A DNA stretch of 64,000 bases from contig JAAWWE010000001.1 in the NCBI GenBank assembly GCA_021404525.1, positions 248,001-312,000 of the forward strand. The letters are read 5' to 3'. Numbering within the stretch: the stretch's first letter is position 1; every line of letters starts with the position of its first letter. The translations under genes and the position numbers were made by a program. Under the pieces are notes generated by a model, which did not search any database, was not told the DNA's origin, and saw only the letters and a list, made by a program, of their open reading frames with translations. Shown here piece by piece: positions 25,593-34,288 of this stretch. Origin of the DNA: Rhodobiaceae bacterium. GTDB lineage: Bacteria; Pseudomonadota; Alphaproteobacteria; Parvibaculales; Parvibaculaceae.

Positions 25593-26630
25593 TTATGCGT
25601 GCGCTACCTCAAAAGCTTCAGCCAGTAATTCGTATGACCGTTTGCGCGCTGCATGGTCCGGCGTGATCGTCAGGATGACAAAGTCATCAACGCCATACTC
25701 TGCCCCCATTTGAAGCAGGCGTCCGCGCACCTGTTCCGGCGTGCCGGTAATGCTACGTTGTTTCACACTTTGCATCATTTGCGCTTCATCAGGCCGGAGA
25801 GGAAAGGCGAGTGCATCATCAAGTGACTTGAAAGGCCCTGCTTTGTTTTGCAGGAGGTGCAGTACCCAGAGATTCCGTGACGCAGATTGGCGTTCAGCTT
25901 CTTCCTCTGTATCTGCAACCATCACAGAGACTCCAATAGAGCCGCGAGGTTGAGATGAGATCCGCGAGGGCCTGAAGCTCTTGCGATAAATTTCGAGCGG
26001 CGAGGGTCCTGCATCCTGGTTGATGAAATGCGCGAAACAATAGGGCATCCCAAACTGGGCGGCGTAGGCCGCGCCATCGGCGCTTGATCCGAGCATCCAC
26101 ATATCCGGCATGCCCGGCCCGCGAGGAACCGCATGAATGCCCTGATATGGATGATCAGTTGGCAGGCCACCTTCTTCACCTTGAAGGCCTTGAGCATCTT
26201 CCAGAAATTGCTGCAACAGTTCGACCTGTTGTGGAAAGACGTCAATCGGATAAGCCTGCGGTCCTGGCTGCAGCGCACGGCTCGTCTTCTGATCAGAACC
26301 GGGCGCGCGCCCAAGACCCAAATCGATCCGGTCCGGATAAAGCGCATGAAGCACCCGAAATATCTCGGCGACCTTGAGTGGACTGTAGTGAGGCAGCATG
26401 ACGCCACCGGACCCAACGCGAATGCGATTTGTAGCAGCAGCTATCGCACCGATCAGGATTTCTGGGGCAGAGCCAGCGAAGGAGGAGCCACTATGATGTT
26501 CGGCAACCCAATAGCGCTGATAGCCTGCAGCTTCACAGGCGCGTGCAAGGTCAATTGTCTCCTGCAGCGCCTGTGCACCAGTACCACCTTCGCGGATGGG
26601 AGATTGATCGAGAGCGCTGAGCGTAACCAT
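25593..26630 (-). CDS. LLM class flavin-dependent oxidoreductase (luciferase-like)
   Basis: 345-residue TIM-barrel FMNH2/F420-type oxidoreductase. The N-terminus LSALDQSPIREG, the AEHHSGSSFAGSAPEI loop (about 43-58), GSGGVMLPHYSPLKVAE and DLGLGRAPG are all typical of the subgroup annotated as MsnO8-like oxidoreductases. The ATG at 26630 is preferred over an in-frame TTG at 26639. A HXXEE gene lies downstream and a thioesterase upstream on the same strand, separated by 20-26 bases, suggesting a three-gene operon. The substrate is unknown. Confidence 0.9.
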   Translation of the reverse strand: MVTLSALDQSPIREGGTGAQALQETIDLARACEAAGYQRYWVAEHHSGSSFAGSAPEILIGAIAAATNRIRVGSGGVMLPHYSPLKVAEIFRVLHALYPDRIDLGLGRAPGSDQKTSRALQPGPQAYPIDVFPQQVELLQQFLEDAQGLQGEEGGLPTDHPYQGIHAVPRGPGMPDMWMLGSSADGAAYAAQFGMPYCFAHFINQDAGPSPLEIYRKSFRPSRISSQPRGSIGVSVMVADTEEEAERQSASRNLWVLHLLQNKAGPFKSLDDALAFPLRPDEAQMMQSVKQRSITGTPEQVRGRLLQMGAEYGVDDFVILTITPDHAARKRSYELLAEAFEVAHA

Positions 26631-26656
26631 GGAGAGCAACCTATCACAAAGTGGAG

Positions 26657-27073
26657 CTATTTGCGGATCCGCTTGATAACACCGCTGAAGTTGAGAAGCG
26701 TATCATCACCGCAGAACACCTGACCCCGCACAAAAACCATGGAGCGCGTATTGCGGACAACTTCGCCGGTTGCCTCGATCAGATTGCCGGATCCGACAGC
26801 AGAGATGAATTCTGAATTGAAGGAGACGGTCACGCCCGGTCCGTCCAACACGTCGCCGGCAAGTGCAAATAGGGCATAGTCGGCAAAGGTCATTAGCGAC
26901 CCGCCATGAAGAAAGCCGCCGCCATTGCAGTGGTGGGGCAGGGCTTCAAAGGCGCATTTGATGGAACCGTCTTCCATTTTTTTGAAGAAATAGGGTCCGG
27001 CATAATCCTCAAAAGGGTCTGTTCCGCCTTCCCAGGCCTGATATCCCGCAAGTCGTCCTGTCGGTGCGTTCAT
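26657..27073 (-). CDS. PaaI-type hotdog thioesterase
   Basis: 138-residue single hotdog domain. HHCNGGGFLHGGSLMTFADYALF (about 47-69) contains the His-Gly-Gly and the following Asp that position the CoA thioester and water in PaaI-like enzymes, and the strand GPGVTVSFNSEFI is normal. It probably hydrolyses an acyl- or aryl-CoA. It is the first gene of a minus-strand set leading into the luciferase-like and HXXEE genes. It is not closely alike to the second thioesterase at 33746. Confidence 0.88.
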   Translation of the reverse strand: MNAPTGRLAGYQAWEGGTDPFEDYAGPYFFKKMEDGSIKCAFEALPHHCNGGGFLHGGSLMTFADYALFALAGDVLDGPGVTVSFNSEFISAVGSGNLIEATGEVVRNTRSMVFVRGQVFCGDDTLLNFSGVIKRIRK

Positions 27074-27221
27074 GATCTGATGTCCTTCTTTTTGCTGTTT
27101 TGTCTCAGTTCGTGCGCGGAAAAGCCACCGAAATGGCCGCTTTTTGCCTCAGAAATGGCTGCCTGGGCCTCTATTTAGGTCTTCGTTAGGAGAATTCCAA
27201 CAGAATAGAAGGACGAGAGTG

Positions 27222-27782
27222 ATGAAGGCGGCATTGCAGATGGGACTCCCTAAAAAAACGGATGTTGTATCGTCCTACTCCAGCGAGGTATTGGAACTTC
27301 GCCGGAAGGTAGGTAATGATCAAATTCGGCTCGTCGAGTTGTCGGCTCTTGAGGCTGATCCGCTGCGTGAAATGCACGACTTCTGGAACAAGGCCCGCGA
27401 TGGCATGCCCATGCCGTGTTCATCTTGCATCGATCCTGTCGCACTTCCCAAACGCCTTTCGCAGGTCTTTGTTATTGCCGTTGAACACGACCCACTGTGC
27501 TTTCGCTTTCGCATCATGGGTGAAGATGTGATCAATGCATTTGGCGTGAATGTCTGCGGACAGGAAGTTTCCACAATCGAGTCTCATGGCCTGCCAACGG
27601 GCAAACTGCTTCATGAAACCTATGCGTGGGTGATAGAGCAAAGAAAGCCGGTGGCAATGGCAGGTCCCAATGGTGCGCTTCAGGATGGCTTCAAACGCCA
27701 TGAAATGATCTATCTCCCCTTCTCCAATGGGGGCTGTCAGATCACCAATATACTGGGTGCGTCGGTCTACTATCGGACCTAA
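27222..27782 (+). CDS. solo PAS-domain protein (PAS_5/DUF1488-like alphaproteobacterial type)
   Basis: 186-residue protein consisting mainly of one PAS domain: LREMHDFWNKARDGMPMPCSSCIDP as N-cap, FVIAVEHDPLCFRFRIMGEDVINAFGVNVCG as the core strands, and the C-terminal HEMIYLPFSNGGCQITNILG. The pattern (Trp-x-x-Lys-x-x-G-x-x-P, then phi-R-x-x-G) is that of alphaproteobacterial PAS_5 proteins. No output domain is attached, so it must act through a partner or as a sensor subunit. GAAGGA precedes the ATG at 27222; the frame opens 26 codons earlier without similarity. Confidence 0.8.
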   Translation: MKAALQMGLPKKTDVVSSYSSEVLELRRKVGNDQIRLVELSALEADPLREMHDFWNKARDGMPMPCSSCIDPVALPKRLSQVFVIAVEHDPLCFRFRIMGEDVINAFGVNVCGQEVSTIESHGLPTGKLLHETYAWVIEQRKPVAMAGPNGALQDGFKRHEMIYLPFSNGGCQITNILGASVYYRT

Positions 27783-27868
27783 ACCTCTCTCTGATCTGTG
27801 TTTTGACGCCCGCTAGCCCTATGGCCTAAAGTCCCGCAACTTTAGCAACAAGACTTAGCGGGGAACGC

Positions 27869-29023
27869 ATGGCCCTTGATCTCGAAACGCGCGATCAACT
27901 TTTGTCCACCATTCGGCGGTTTGTCGACGAACGGCTCCGGCCCATCGAAGACAAAGTGTCGGAAAACGACGAAGTACCTGAAGAGATCGTGCAGGAAATG
28001 CGTGATCTGGGCCTGTTCGGCATCTCGATCCCGACCGAATATGGCGGGCTTGGCCTGACCATGGAGGAGGAATGCCTGCTCCTTTTTGAACTGGGGCGAA
28101 CATCGCCAGCTTTCCGCTCCGTCATCGGGACAAATGTGGGTATCGGATCACAGGGCATCGTCATGCATGGTCGCCAGGACCAGAAAGAAGAGTGGCTTCC
28201 GAAACTTGCGACAGGGGAGGCGATTGCGAGTTTTGCACTCACCGAGCCTGAGGCTGGCTCAGATGCGGCATCTCTGCGCACAACGGCCATCCGTGATGGT
28301 GACCACTACATTGTAAATGGCACAAAGCGCTATATCACCAATGCAGCCAAAGCGAGCATGTTCACGCTGATGGCCCGCACCGACCCAGATACCCCTGGGG
28401 CGAAAGGCGTTTCGGCATTTGTATGTCCCGCAGATGCTCCGGGTATTTCGCTTGGCAAATCTGAGAAAAAGATGGGCCAGCAGGGCGCTCACATTTGTGA
28501 CGTGATTTTTGACAATGCCCGCATTCCGGCGAGCTGCCTTCTCGGTGATGAAGAGGGTAAAGGGTTTGTCACTGCCATGCAGGTGCTCGAACGGGGCCGC
28601 CTTCACATCTCGGCTGTGTGTGTGGGCGTCGCCGAACGCCTTATTGAAGACGCCACGAATTATGCGGCAGAACGGAAACAGTTCGGACAGCCGATCGGCA
28701 ACCATCAGCTGGTGCAGGCCATGCTTGCGGACTGCAAGACCGAAGCCTATGCAGCGCGCTGTATGGTTATGGACGCCTCCAAACGCCGTGACGCCGGAGA
28801 AGATGTCGGAACAGAATCGTCCTGTTGCAAATATTTTGCTTCAGAAATGGTCGGCCGTGTTGCCGACAAGGCTGTGCAGATCTTCGGTGGCGCGGGCTAC
28901 GTGGCCGACTATGGCGTCGAACGTTTTTATCGCGATGTCCGCATTTTCCGGATCTATGAGGGCACAAGCCAGATTCAGCAGATGATCATCGGTCGCAACA
29001 TGGTGCGCGAAGCATCCGCATAG
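27869..29023 (+). CDS. acyl-CoA dehydrogenase (medium/short-chain type)
   Basis: 384-residue FAD enzyme of the classical type. FALTEPEAGSDAASL (about 111-125) forms the flavin site, ERKQFGQPIGNHQLVQ the helical core, and FGGAGYVADYGVERFYRD with RIYEGTSQIQ the C-terminus; the Glu in YEGTS is the expected catalytic base, unlike the three other dehydrogenases in the window. It is followed after 11 bases by the uracil-DNA glycosylase gene, and a GGGGAA site precedes its ATG. Confidence 0.94.
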   Translation: MALDLETRDQLLSTIRRFVDERLRPIEDKVSENDEVPEEIVQEMRDLGLFGISIPTEYGGLGLTMEEECLLLFELGRTSPAFRSVIGTNVGIGSQGIVMHGRQDQKEEWLPKLATGEAIASFALTEPEAGSDAASLRTTAIRDGDHYIVNGTKRYITNAAKASMFTLMARTDPDTPGAKGVSAFVCPADAPGISLGKSEKKMGQQGAHICDVIFDNARIPASCLLGDEEGKGFVTAMQVLERGRLHISAVCVGVAERLIEDATNYAAERKQFGQPIGNHQLVQAMLADCKTEAYAARCMVMDASKRRDAGEDVGTESSCCKYFASEMVGRVADKAVQIFGGAGYVADYGVERFYRDVRIFRIYEGTSQIQQMIIGRNMVREASA

Positions 29024-29034
29024 GAGCTGAGCAG

Positions 29035-29649
29035 ATGAGCGCCAGGGCTCTCAATTCACTCGTAAAAGATATCCGCAAATGTCGGGTATGTTACGAGGAG
29101 GGAGGCAAGATACCGCTTCCCCATGAGCCCCGTCCCGTCCTGCAGGTATCGACCAAGGCACGCATCTGTATCGTGGGTCAGGCGCCGGGCACACGGGTCC
29201 ACGCGTCCGGCGTGCCCTTTGACGATCCCAGTGGCGACAGGCTGCGTGATTGGCTGGGGATGGACCGCGACACTTTCTATGATGCGACCAAGCTGGCCAT
29301 CGTGCCGATGGGGTTCTGCTTTCCCGGCCTTGATGCAAAAGGTGGCGATCTGCCGCCGCGAAAGGAATGCGCACCTCTCTGGCGGGAAAAGCTCTTTCAG
29401 GCCTTGCCGAACATGGAGCTGACGCTGGTGATCGGGCAATATGCGCAAGCCTATCATCTCGGTAAATCCAGGAAGAAAAACCTGACAGAGACGGTGGAGC
29501 ATTGGCGTGAGTACATGCCAACGCACCTGCCACTGCCACACCCTTCCTGGCGGAACAATGTCTGGTTGAAAAAGAACCCCTGGTTTGAAACCGACCTGCT
29601 GCCGGTCCTGCAAAAAGAGGTCAAAAGGCTTCTTAAAAAGAGCACGTGA
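29035..29649 (+). CDS. uracil-DNA glycosylase superfamily protein
   Basis: 204-residue protein of the single-domain UDG fold. Motif A is VGQAPGTRVHASGVPFDDPSGDRLRDWLG (about 44-72), with the GQAPG turn of family 4/5-like and related enzymes, and motif B is LPHPSWRN near 163-170, with the conserved His. Two Cys (CRVC) lie near the N-terminus but a full iron-sulfur set is not apparent, so it may belong to the uncharacterised UDG-like group rather than family 4. It sits between an acyl-CoA dehydrogenase and a lipoprotein hydrolase with spacings of 11 and 4 bases. Confidence 0.85.
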   Translation: MSARALNSLVKDIRKCRVCYEEGGKIPLPHEPRPVLQVSTKARICIVGQAPGTRVHASGVPFDDPSGDRLRDWLGMDRDTFYDATKLAIVPMGFCFPGLDAKGGDLPPRKECAPLWREKLFQALPNMELTLVIGQYAQAYHLGKSRKKNLTETVEHWREYMPTHLPLPHPSWRNNVWLKKNPWFETDLLPVLQKEVKRLLKKST

Positions 29650-29653
29650 GCGC

Positions 29654-30577
29654 ATGAGGCTCTGGGTCGCTGCTATCTTCTTTCTAGTCGGATGCGCGCC
29701 GCAAACACTCACCGTTGGAACGCCCGTTCGCCAGGCGGTGCTAGGTTCAGACAGCCTTATCATGGACGATGCCGCGCGACTGCCCGTGCGCGCGTGGCGG
29801 GCCGAGAAACCGCGGGCAATCATTCTGGGCGTCCACGGGTTTAACGACTACTCCCGCGCCTTTGATATGCCGGGTCCCTGGTTCGCCGACCGCGGCATTA
29901 CTTTCTACGCGTATGATCAGAGGGGCTTTGGCAAGGCACCCGCTCATGGCAAGTGGGCGGGCGCGGACATACTGACCGACGATCTTCGAACAGCAATCGC
30001 TCTTCTAAAAGACCGCCACCCCCATACGCCCCTCTTTGTGCTGGGGACGAGTATGGGCGGCGCAGTGACACTTGCCGCTATTGGGGAGGGGAGCCTCCCG
30101 GTTGACGGTGTCGTGTTGGTGGCCCCCGCAGTTTGGGGCTGGTCTACCCTGAACCCGCTCTATCGCAGCACACTCTGGCTCGCGGCACACACTGCGCCCG
30201 CATACACGCTGACCGGCGAAGGGCTGGAGCGGTGGCCGTCTGACAATATTGACATGTTACGAGCACTCTCGCGCGATCCCTTAGTGATCAAGGAGACGCG
30301 TATCGATGCCATCTACGGATTGGTGGATCTGATGGAGAAGGCTTATCTTTCGATCGAACACATCGCGCCTCCAGCTTTGCTCCTCTACGGCGATAAGGAT
30401 GAAATTGTTCCCCGCGGACCTGTCGACGATATCCGCAGGCGTTTCCGTAATGCACTGACCACTAGAGATTACCCAGACGGCTGGCACATGCTCCTGCGGG
30501 ATCTGCAGCGGGAAGATGTCTGGCAGGATATAGACAGCTGGATTTCCGATCTTGGGGGGGGCGCCGTCCCGGATTGA
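29654..30577 (+). CDS. alpha/beta-hydrolase lipoprotein, monoacylglycerol lipase-like
   Basis: 307-residue protein with a lipoprotein signal (RLWVAAIFFLVGC, lipid-modified Cys14). The hydrolase core shows the oxyanion HGFND, YDQRGFGKAPAHGKW typical of monoglyceride lipases, the nucleophile elbow GTSMGG, the acid in GDKDEIVP and the His in DGWHMLLRD. It should hydrolyse lysophospholipids or monoacylglycerols at the membrane surface. The ATG at 29654 is chosen because it starts the signal peptide, 4 bases after the UDG stop; the frame is open upstream within that gene. Confidence 0.9.
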   Translation: MRLWVAAIFFLVGCAPQTLTVGTPVRQAVLGSDSLIMDDAARLPVRAWRAEKPRAIILGVHGFNDYSRAFDMPGPWFADRGITFYAYDQRGFGKAPAHGKWAGADILTDDLRTAIALLKDRHPHTPLFVLGTSMGGAVTLAAIGEGSLPVDGVVLVAPAVWGWSTLNPLYRSTLWLAAHTAPAYTLTGEGLERWPSDNIDMLRALSRDPLVIKETRIDAIYGLVDLMEKAYLSIEHIAPPALLLYGDKDEIVPRGPVDDIRRRFRNALTTRDYPDGWHMLLRDLQREDVWQDIDSWISDLGGGAVPD

Positions 30578-30600
30578 TTTTCGTCAATTGAAGTTGCCGT

Positions 30601-30653
30601 CGAGCAGATTAAAGTCCTCCTATCAAGGGCTCGGGGCAAACAAGGAGGTACAC
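30601..30653 (+). promoter_or_regulatory. Shine-Dalgarno-sequestering hairpin, candidate RNA thermometer of hsp20
   Basis: CCTCCT at 30616-30621 is the exact complement of the ribosome site AGGAGG at 30643-30648, with a 21-base loop, and flanking GT/AC can extend the stem across one bulge. A second possible stem pairs CGAGC (30601-30605) with GCTCG (30629-30633), leaving the anti-SD in its loop. Heat-labile masking of the ribosome site is well known for alphaproteobacterial small heat-shock genes (ROSE elements); the primary sequence here is not an obvious ROSE copy, so the function is inferred. Confidence 0.5.
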
Positions 30654-31187
30654 ATGGCCCAAGCAGAAAAGGATCAAGAAAGCGGGAAATCCTCTTCCGT
30701 TCCGATAACCAGACCATTTGGTTCGTCCCTCTGGCATGAACCGTTCCATGGGTTCCGATCCGAGATGGATCATCTCTTCGATCGATTCTTCGGTCGCTCA
30801 CCCACCCTCTCGGACAATGGTGCTGTTGACCGGTTGGATTTCTTTAGCAGGGGGACCTTGTCTCCCAACATTGATGTCCGGGAGAGCGACAAATCCATCA
30901 CCCTAGAAGCAGAGCTCCCGGGCATGGACGAGAAGGATATTGATCTCACCGTTGACGATGGCGTTCTCTCGCTCAAAGGTGAAAAGCGCTACGAACATGA
31001 GGAGAAGGAAGAAGGCAAAGCCGTTCGCATAGAGCGGCAATATGGCTCTTTCCAGCGTAGCTTCACGCTTCCTTCCTACGTCGATGAGGAGAAAGTATCC
31101 GCGTCCTTCAAGAAGGGTGTCTTGACGATCGAACTGCCCAAACAGCCTGATGCGCCCGCAAAGGGCAGATCTATTCCGATAGGATAG
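30654..31187 (+). CDS. Hsp20/alpha-crystallin small heat-shock protein
   Basis: ATP-independent holdase chaperone of 177 residues. The alpha-crystallin domain runs from SPNIDVRES (about 70) through ELPGMDEKDIDLTVDDGVLSLKGEKR to FTLPSYVDEEKVSASFKKGVLTIELPK, and the C-terminal Ile-x-Ile anchor is visible as RSIPIG. The 65-residue N-terminal arm contains the DHLFDRFFG helix common to this group. The ATG at 30654 directly follows AAGGAGG, which is itself buried in a predicted hairpin. It is convergent with the patatin gene with a 4-base gap. Confidence 0.94.
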   Translation: MAQAEKDQESGKSSSVPITRPFGSSLWHEPFHGFRSEMDHLFDRFFGRSPTLSDNGAVDRLDFFSRGTLSPNIDVRESDKSITLEAELPGMDEKDIDLTVDDGVLSLKGEKRYEHEEKEEGKAVRIERQYGSFQRSFTLPSYVDEEKVSASFKKGVLTIELPKQPDAPAKGRSIPIG

Positions 31188-31191
31188 GCGC

Positions 31192-33633
31192 TTACTGGGT
31201 ATCTGTCGCCTCTCCGGCGAGGAGCGCGTCTGTTCGCTCGGAGAGTGTGCGCAAAAGCTTTGAGCTCTTGGTGAGATGCTCCGCTTCGTTTTTTAGAATG
31301 GACCTGAAGAGGCGGCTTTTCACCGCCTCTTCATTGATGGAAACGGTCTGCAATCCCGACGATGCAGCGTCGACCACAAAGTCCACCAGCCGTTCGGCCG
31401 CGTGCAAGCGTCCCCAGACATAATCATGTTCGCGTGCTTCGCGGCTGAAAAAGGCCCCGAAGTGTCCAAGTTCTCGTCCCCTCAACGCTGTGCGTGTCTC
31501 AGCGGTTTCAAGTGCCGTACAATCCTGTGGACTTATGCGCGCAACCAGCACTGTGTCCACATCATCCAATGGTTGCCATCTAAGCAATGGGAATGTCAGA
31601 ACGTCAAAGAAAGGGAAACTCAGATAAGCAAGGATCAGCTCTTTGCGGGTTTCGTCCGGCAGGAAATTCACGATCATGATCGAGAATTCATCATCAAGTA
31701 GCGTGTCAACTTCGACAAGCGATAGGGCGGCCCTCATTTCGGTAAGCAGAGGGTCCAGTTCTCCCGGTGACGCTTTGCCCCCAGTATTGGCCAGCAGCTT
31801 CCCGGCATTGTCATGAATTTCAGACTTAAAGAAGGAGCAAACATCTCTCCGCTGCAGCCGTTCCAAGGCTCGGTAGAGCACACCCTTAAATTCATCCAAC
31901 CCATGGCTGTCGAGAGGTGTCTCTGATTTGTCTGACGAGGCATAAAGCTCGTTGAGGCGACGGATGACAAATCGCAAGCGCCGTTGGCGAAAGCCCACAT
32001 CAAAATGCCTGAGGAACGTGACCCACCGCGCGGTGCTGGGGGAAAATTCGTCCGTCCGGTCGCCCGTTTCAAACTCGACTGGAAAAATCCCTTCGGCCCT
32101 AGCCCAATCTTCGACCGACATTGCCAGCGCTGCGCGGGCGCTTGGCTGGGCCACCTGCGGTGCGAGGTCTGCCAGCATGTCCGATATCCAACTAAGAACC
32201 GACAAGACCTTGGTCTGAATATACCCGTCATAGGCATAACCTGCGTCACGCGCCGCATGCCCGTTCGCGGTTTCGCGCAATTGCGCCAGTTGATGGGGCG
32301 TTGGATGAAGCGGCACACCATCAGGAAGAATACCGGTGATTGCGCGCTGAATATGTGGACGCGTCGCCTTCAGGACTTCCTGGTAGAGATGGACCTGCTG
32401 ACTGATCTCGTTGATTTCAGCGAGTTCATCTCGCACTGGCTCGTTGCGCGGGATATCCGAAAGAGAGGCCCGCAGGGTTTGGAAGAAACCCGGCAATGCA
32501 CCGCCGCGTTCTATTTCTCCGCTTTCCGGATCGGGATCGATATAGATCACACGCCGGTCGACCTCCCGGTAGGCAGGGCGATCTGACAGAACCGACACGG
32601 CTTCGGCAAAGGGTTTATTGTTGAGCACGCTGCCATCAATAAAGGAACTGGTCAGCGGGTTGTGCCCGATATCGATCATGGATTTGAAGCTTCGCGCGAT
32701 AAAACGATCCCGCGTCAGCCACTCCTCGCCGCGCTCGTTTAAGATCCGATCTATCTCATTGATCTGGGCAGGTGGAAACGCGCCAGGAAAAGAGGAGGTC
32801 GCCCGTGCAGCAAAAACGAGTCCTGGAATGTGCCGCGCGTCAAACTGACTTTGCACATCGCCGTCGGAATGTTGCAGATAGTCGAATCTCAAAACATGGC
32901 GGTGCTCACGTTCCGACACGATGGGCGGATCGTGCAGCGGAATGGTTTGTTCATAGCCATAAAAATCCGTAACACTCACGAACAGGTTGAGCTCCTGGCC
33001 GGTTGGCAGAAGGCTTGCGCGACGGGTTCGCGGTTCTCCCATGGCATGACAGGCATCCAGCAACATGTCGGTCATCAGGTGCCCGGAGAAGGGGGGCTCA
33101 AACCACCGCGAGCGCATGAAAGTAGAAAGTTTTTCGCGCATTTCAGGTTCGGGCGCGATCTTCTTCAGCCAGCGGTCATTAATGTCCCAGAAGAGCGGAC
33201 GTAGGAAGGCTTTGCTCCATTTTCCTGCAATGGTTTCTGGGTCCATCAGCGCGGTAATATCCGCTTTTTCAAGCCACATATGGCGATGGGCATCAAGCGG
33301 CAGGTCGTGGGCAAGGGCGCGCGCCAGCATCACACCATTAATGCCCCCGGCCGACGCGCCGGCGATGACATCGACAAACACCCGAAGGTCTAGCTCCTGG
33401 CCGATCTCCTGCAGCAGTTCGAAATAGACACTTTCTGTGTCTGTTTCTCGCACCGCATCATCGTTGACACTGAGATAGGTTTCATCAGCGCGGTCAGCAG
33501 GGTCGTTGATCTGGTGATAGAGCGCGGACGCACGAATGAGTTTTTGGAACTCTTTGGTCACGCCATGCATGTAGACGGCGAGGGACACGCCGCCGTAGCA
33601 CACCAGGGCCAGTCTGAGTTCTTTTTCCTTCAT
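31192..33633 (-). CDS. large patatin-like phospholipase (TIGR03607/DUF3376 type)
   Basis: 813-residue protein with an N-terminal patatin domain: oxyanion stretch CYGGVSLAVYMHGV (12-25), nucleophile GASAGG with Ser94, and the catalytic Asp in SFIDGSVLNNKPF (near 325). The remaining 450 residues are largely helical and correspond to the long extension of the patatin-related TIGR03607 group, whose role is unknown. No signal peptide is seen, so it is presumably cytoplasmic, where it would hydrolyse membrane phospholipids. It has no operon partner: its 3' end abuts hsp20 and the next gene upstream starts about 110 bases away. Confidence 0.9.
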   Translation of the reverse strand: MKEKELRLALVCYGGVSLAVYMHGVTKEFQKLIRASALYHQINDPADRADETYLSVNDDAVRETDTESVYFELLQEIGQELDLRVFVDVIAGASAGGINGVMLARALAHDLPLDAHRHMWLEKADITALMDPETIAGKWSKAFLRPLFWDINDRWLKKIAPEPEMREKLSTFMRSRWFEPPFSGHLMTDMLLDACHAMGEPRTRRASLLPTGQELNLFVSVTDFYGYEQTIPLHDPPIVSEREHRHVLRFDYLQHSDGDVQSQFDARHIPGLVFAARATSSFPGAFPPAQINEIDRILNERGEEWLTRDRFIARSFKSMIDIGHNPLTSSFIDGSVLNNKPFAEAVSVLSDRPAYREVDRRVIYIDPDPESGEIERGGALPGFFQTLRASLSDIPRNEPVRDELAEINEISQQVHLYQEVLKATRPHIQRAITGILPDGVPLHPTPHQLAQLRETANGHAARDAGYAYDGYIQTKVLSVLSWISDMLADLAPQVAQPSARAALAMSVEDWARAEGIFPVEFETGDRTDEFSPSTARWVTFLRHFDVGFRQRRLRFVIRRLNELYASSDKSETPLDSHGLDEFKGVLYRALERLQRRDVCSFFKSEIHDNAGKLLANTGGKASPGELDPLLTEMRAALSLVEVDTLLDDEFSIMIVNFLPDETRKELILAYLSFPFFDVLTFPLLRWQPLDDVDTVLVARISPQDCTALETAETRTALRGRELGHFGAFFSREAREHDYVWGRLHAAERLVDFVVDAASSGLQTVSINEEAVKSRLFRSILKNEAEHLTKSSKLLRTLSERTDALLAGEATDTQ

Positions 33634-33745
33634 GACCCTTATCGGTCCAGACTCTTTCAGTTGCGACCAGACTACCTCTTTTTGAACGCGCGTGCACCGG
33701 TACCGGCAAAGTTGCCATCAAACTTCAGTAGCTTCTGTGTGCCTA

Positions 33746-34156
33746 TCATCCCATCGGCACAAGGCGCACCGTCGACATGCCTTTGGCGATCACTGTTCCG
33801 TCGGGCGTCGTCAACCGTCCTTCGACAAAAGCCGTTTTCCGCCCAAGCCGTTCGATCCAGGCTTCTGCATGGACAAGGCCGGGGTGCGCCGCCGCATAGA
33901 AGGCTATTTTGATATCGAGCGAGAGCGGCAGAAGCTTCGCATCTGTTTTGGCGATGAGCGCTTGCGCCATGGCGGCATCTATCCAGCCGGTAACGAAACC
34001 ACCTTGTACGATGTTGCCTGAATGACATTGAGAGGGCTTGGCTTCAAACTCAAGCGCGACCCGCCCTTCGTCTGCGTCAACCGACAGGGTGCGGACCAGG
34101 CCCATGGTCTCCATGAGCGTGTTTTTCTCTGGAGCAGTCGTTTCTGTCTCTGACAT
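33746..34156 (-). CDS. PaaI-type hotdog thioesterase
   Basis: 136-residue hotdog protein: HSGNIVQGGFVTGWIDAAMAQAL (about 45-67) supplies the thioester-binding Gly-Gly and the Asp, with Gln-Gly-Gly replacing the usual His-Gly-Gly; the central strand LPLSLDIKIAFYAAAHPG and the C-terminal GTVIAKGMSTVRLVP complete the domain. An acyl-CoA hydrolase is expected. It is transcribed divergently from the CaiB/BaiF CoA-transferase with 132 bases between the starts, a pairing that suggests shared control of a CoA-ester pathway. Confidence 0.86.
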   Translation of the reverse strand: MSETETTAPEKNTLMETMGLVRTLSVDADEGRVALEFEAKPSQCHSGNIVQGGFVTGWIDAAMAQALIAKTDAKLLPLSLDIKIAFYAAAHPGLVHAEAWIERLGRKTAFVEGRLTTPDGTVIAKGMSTVRLVPMG

Positions 34157-34288
34157 GTCATTCCCAATGTGTTTGTAGATGAATGTGGATGCCGCAAGAA
34201 TGCAGATACGGCTCTTTAGCGCAACCGTGATTGGCGTTGCAGGCCAAATTGGTCAGAATGGGTCCATAACAATTGGGAAGGTGGTCAC

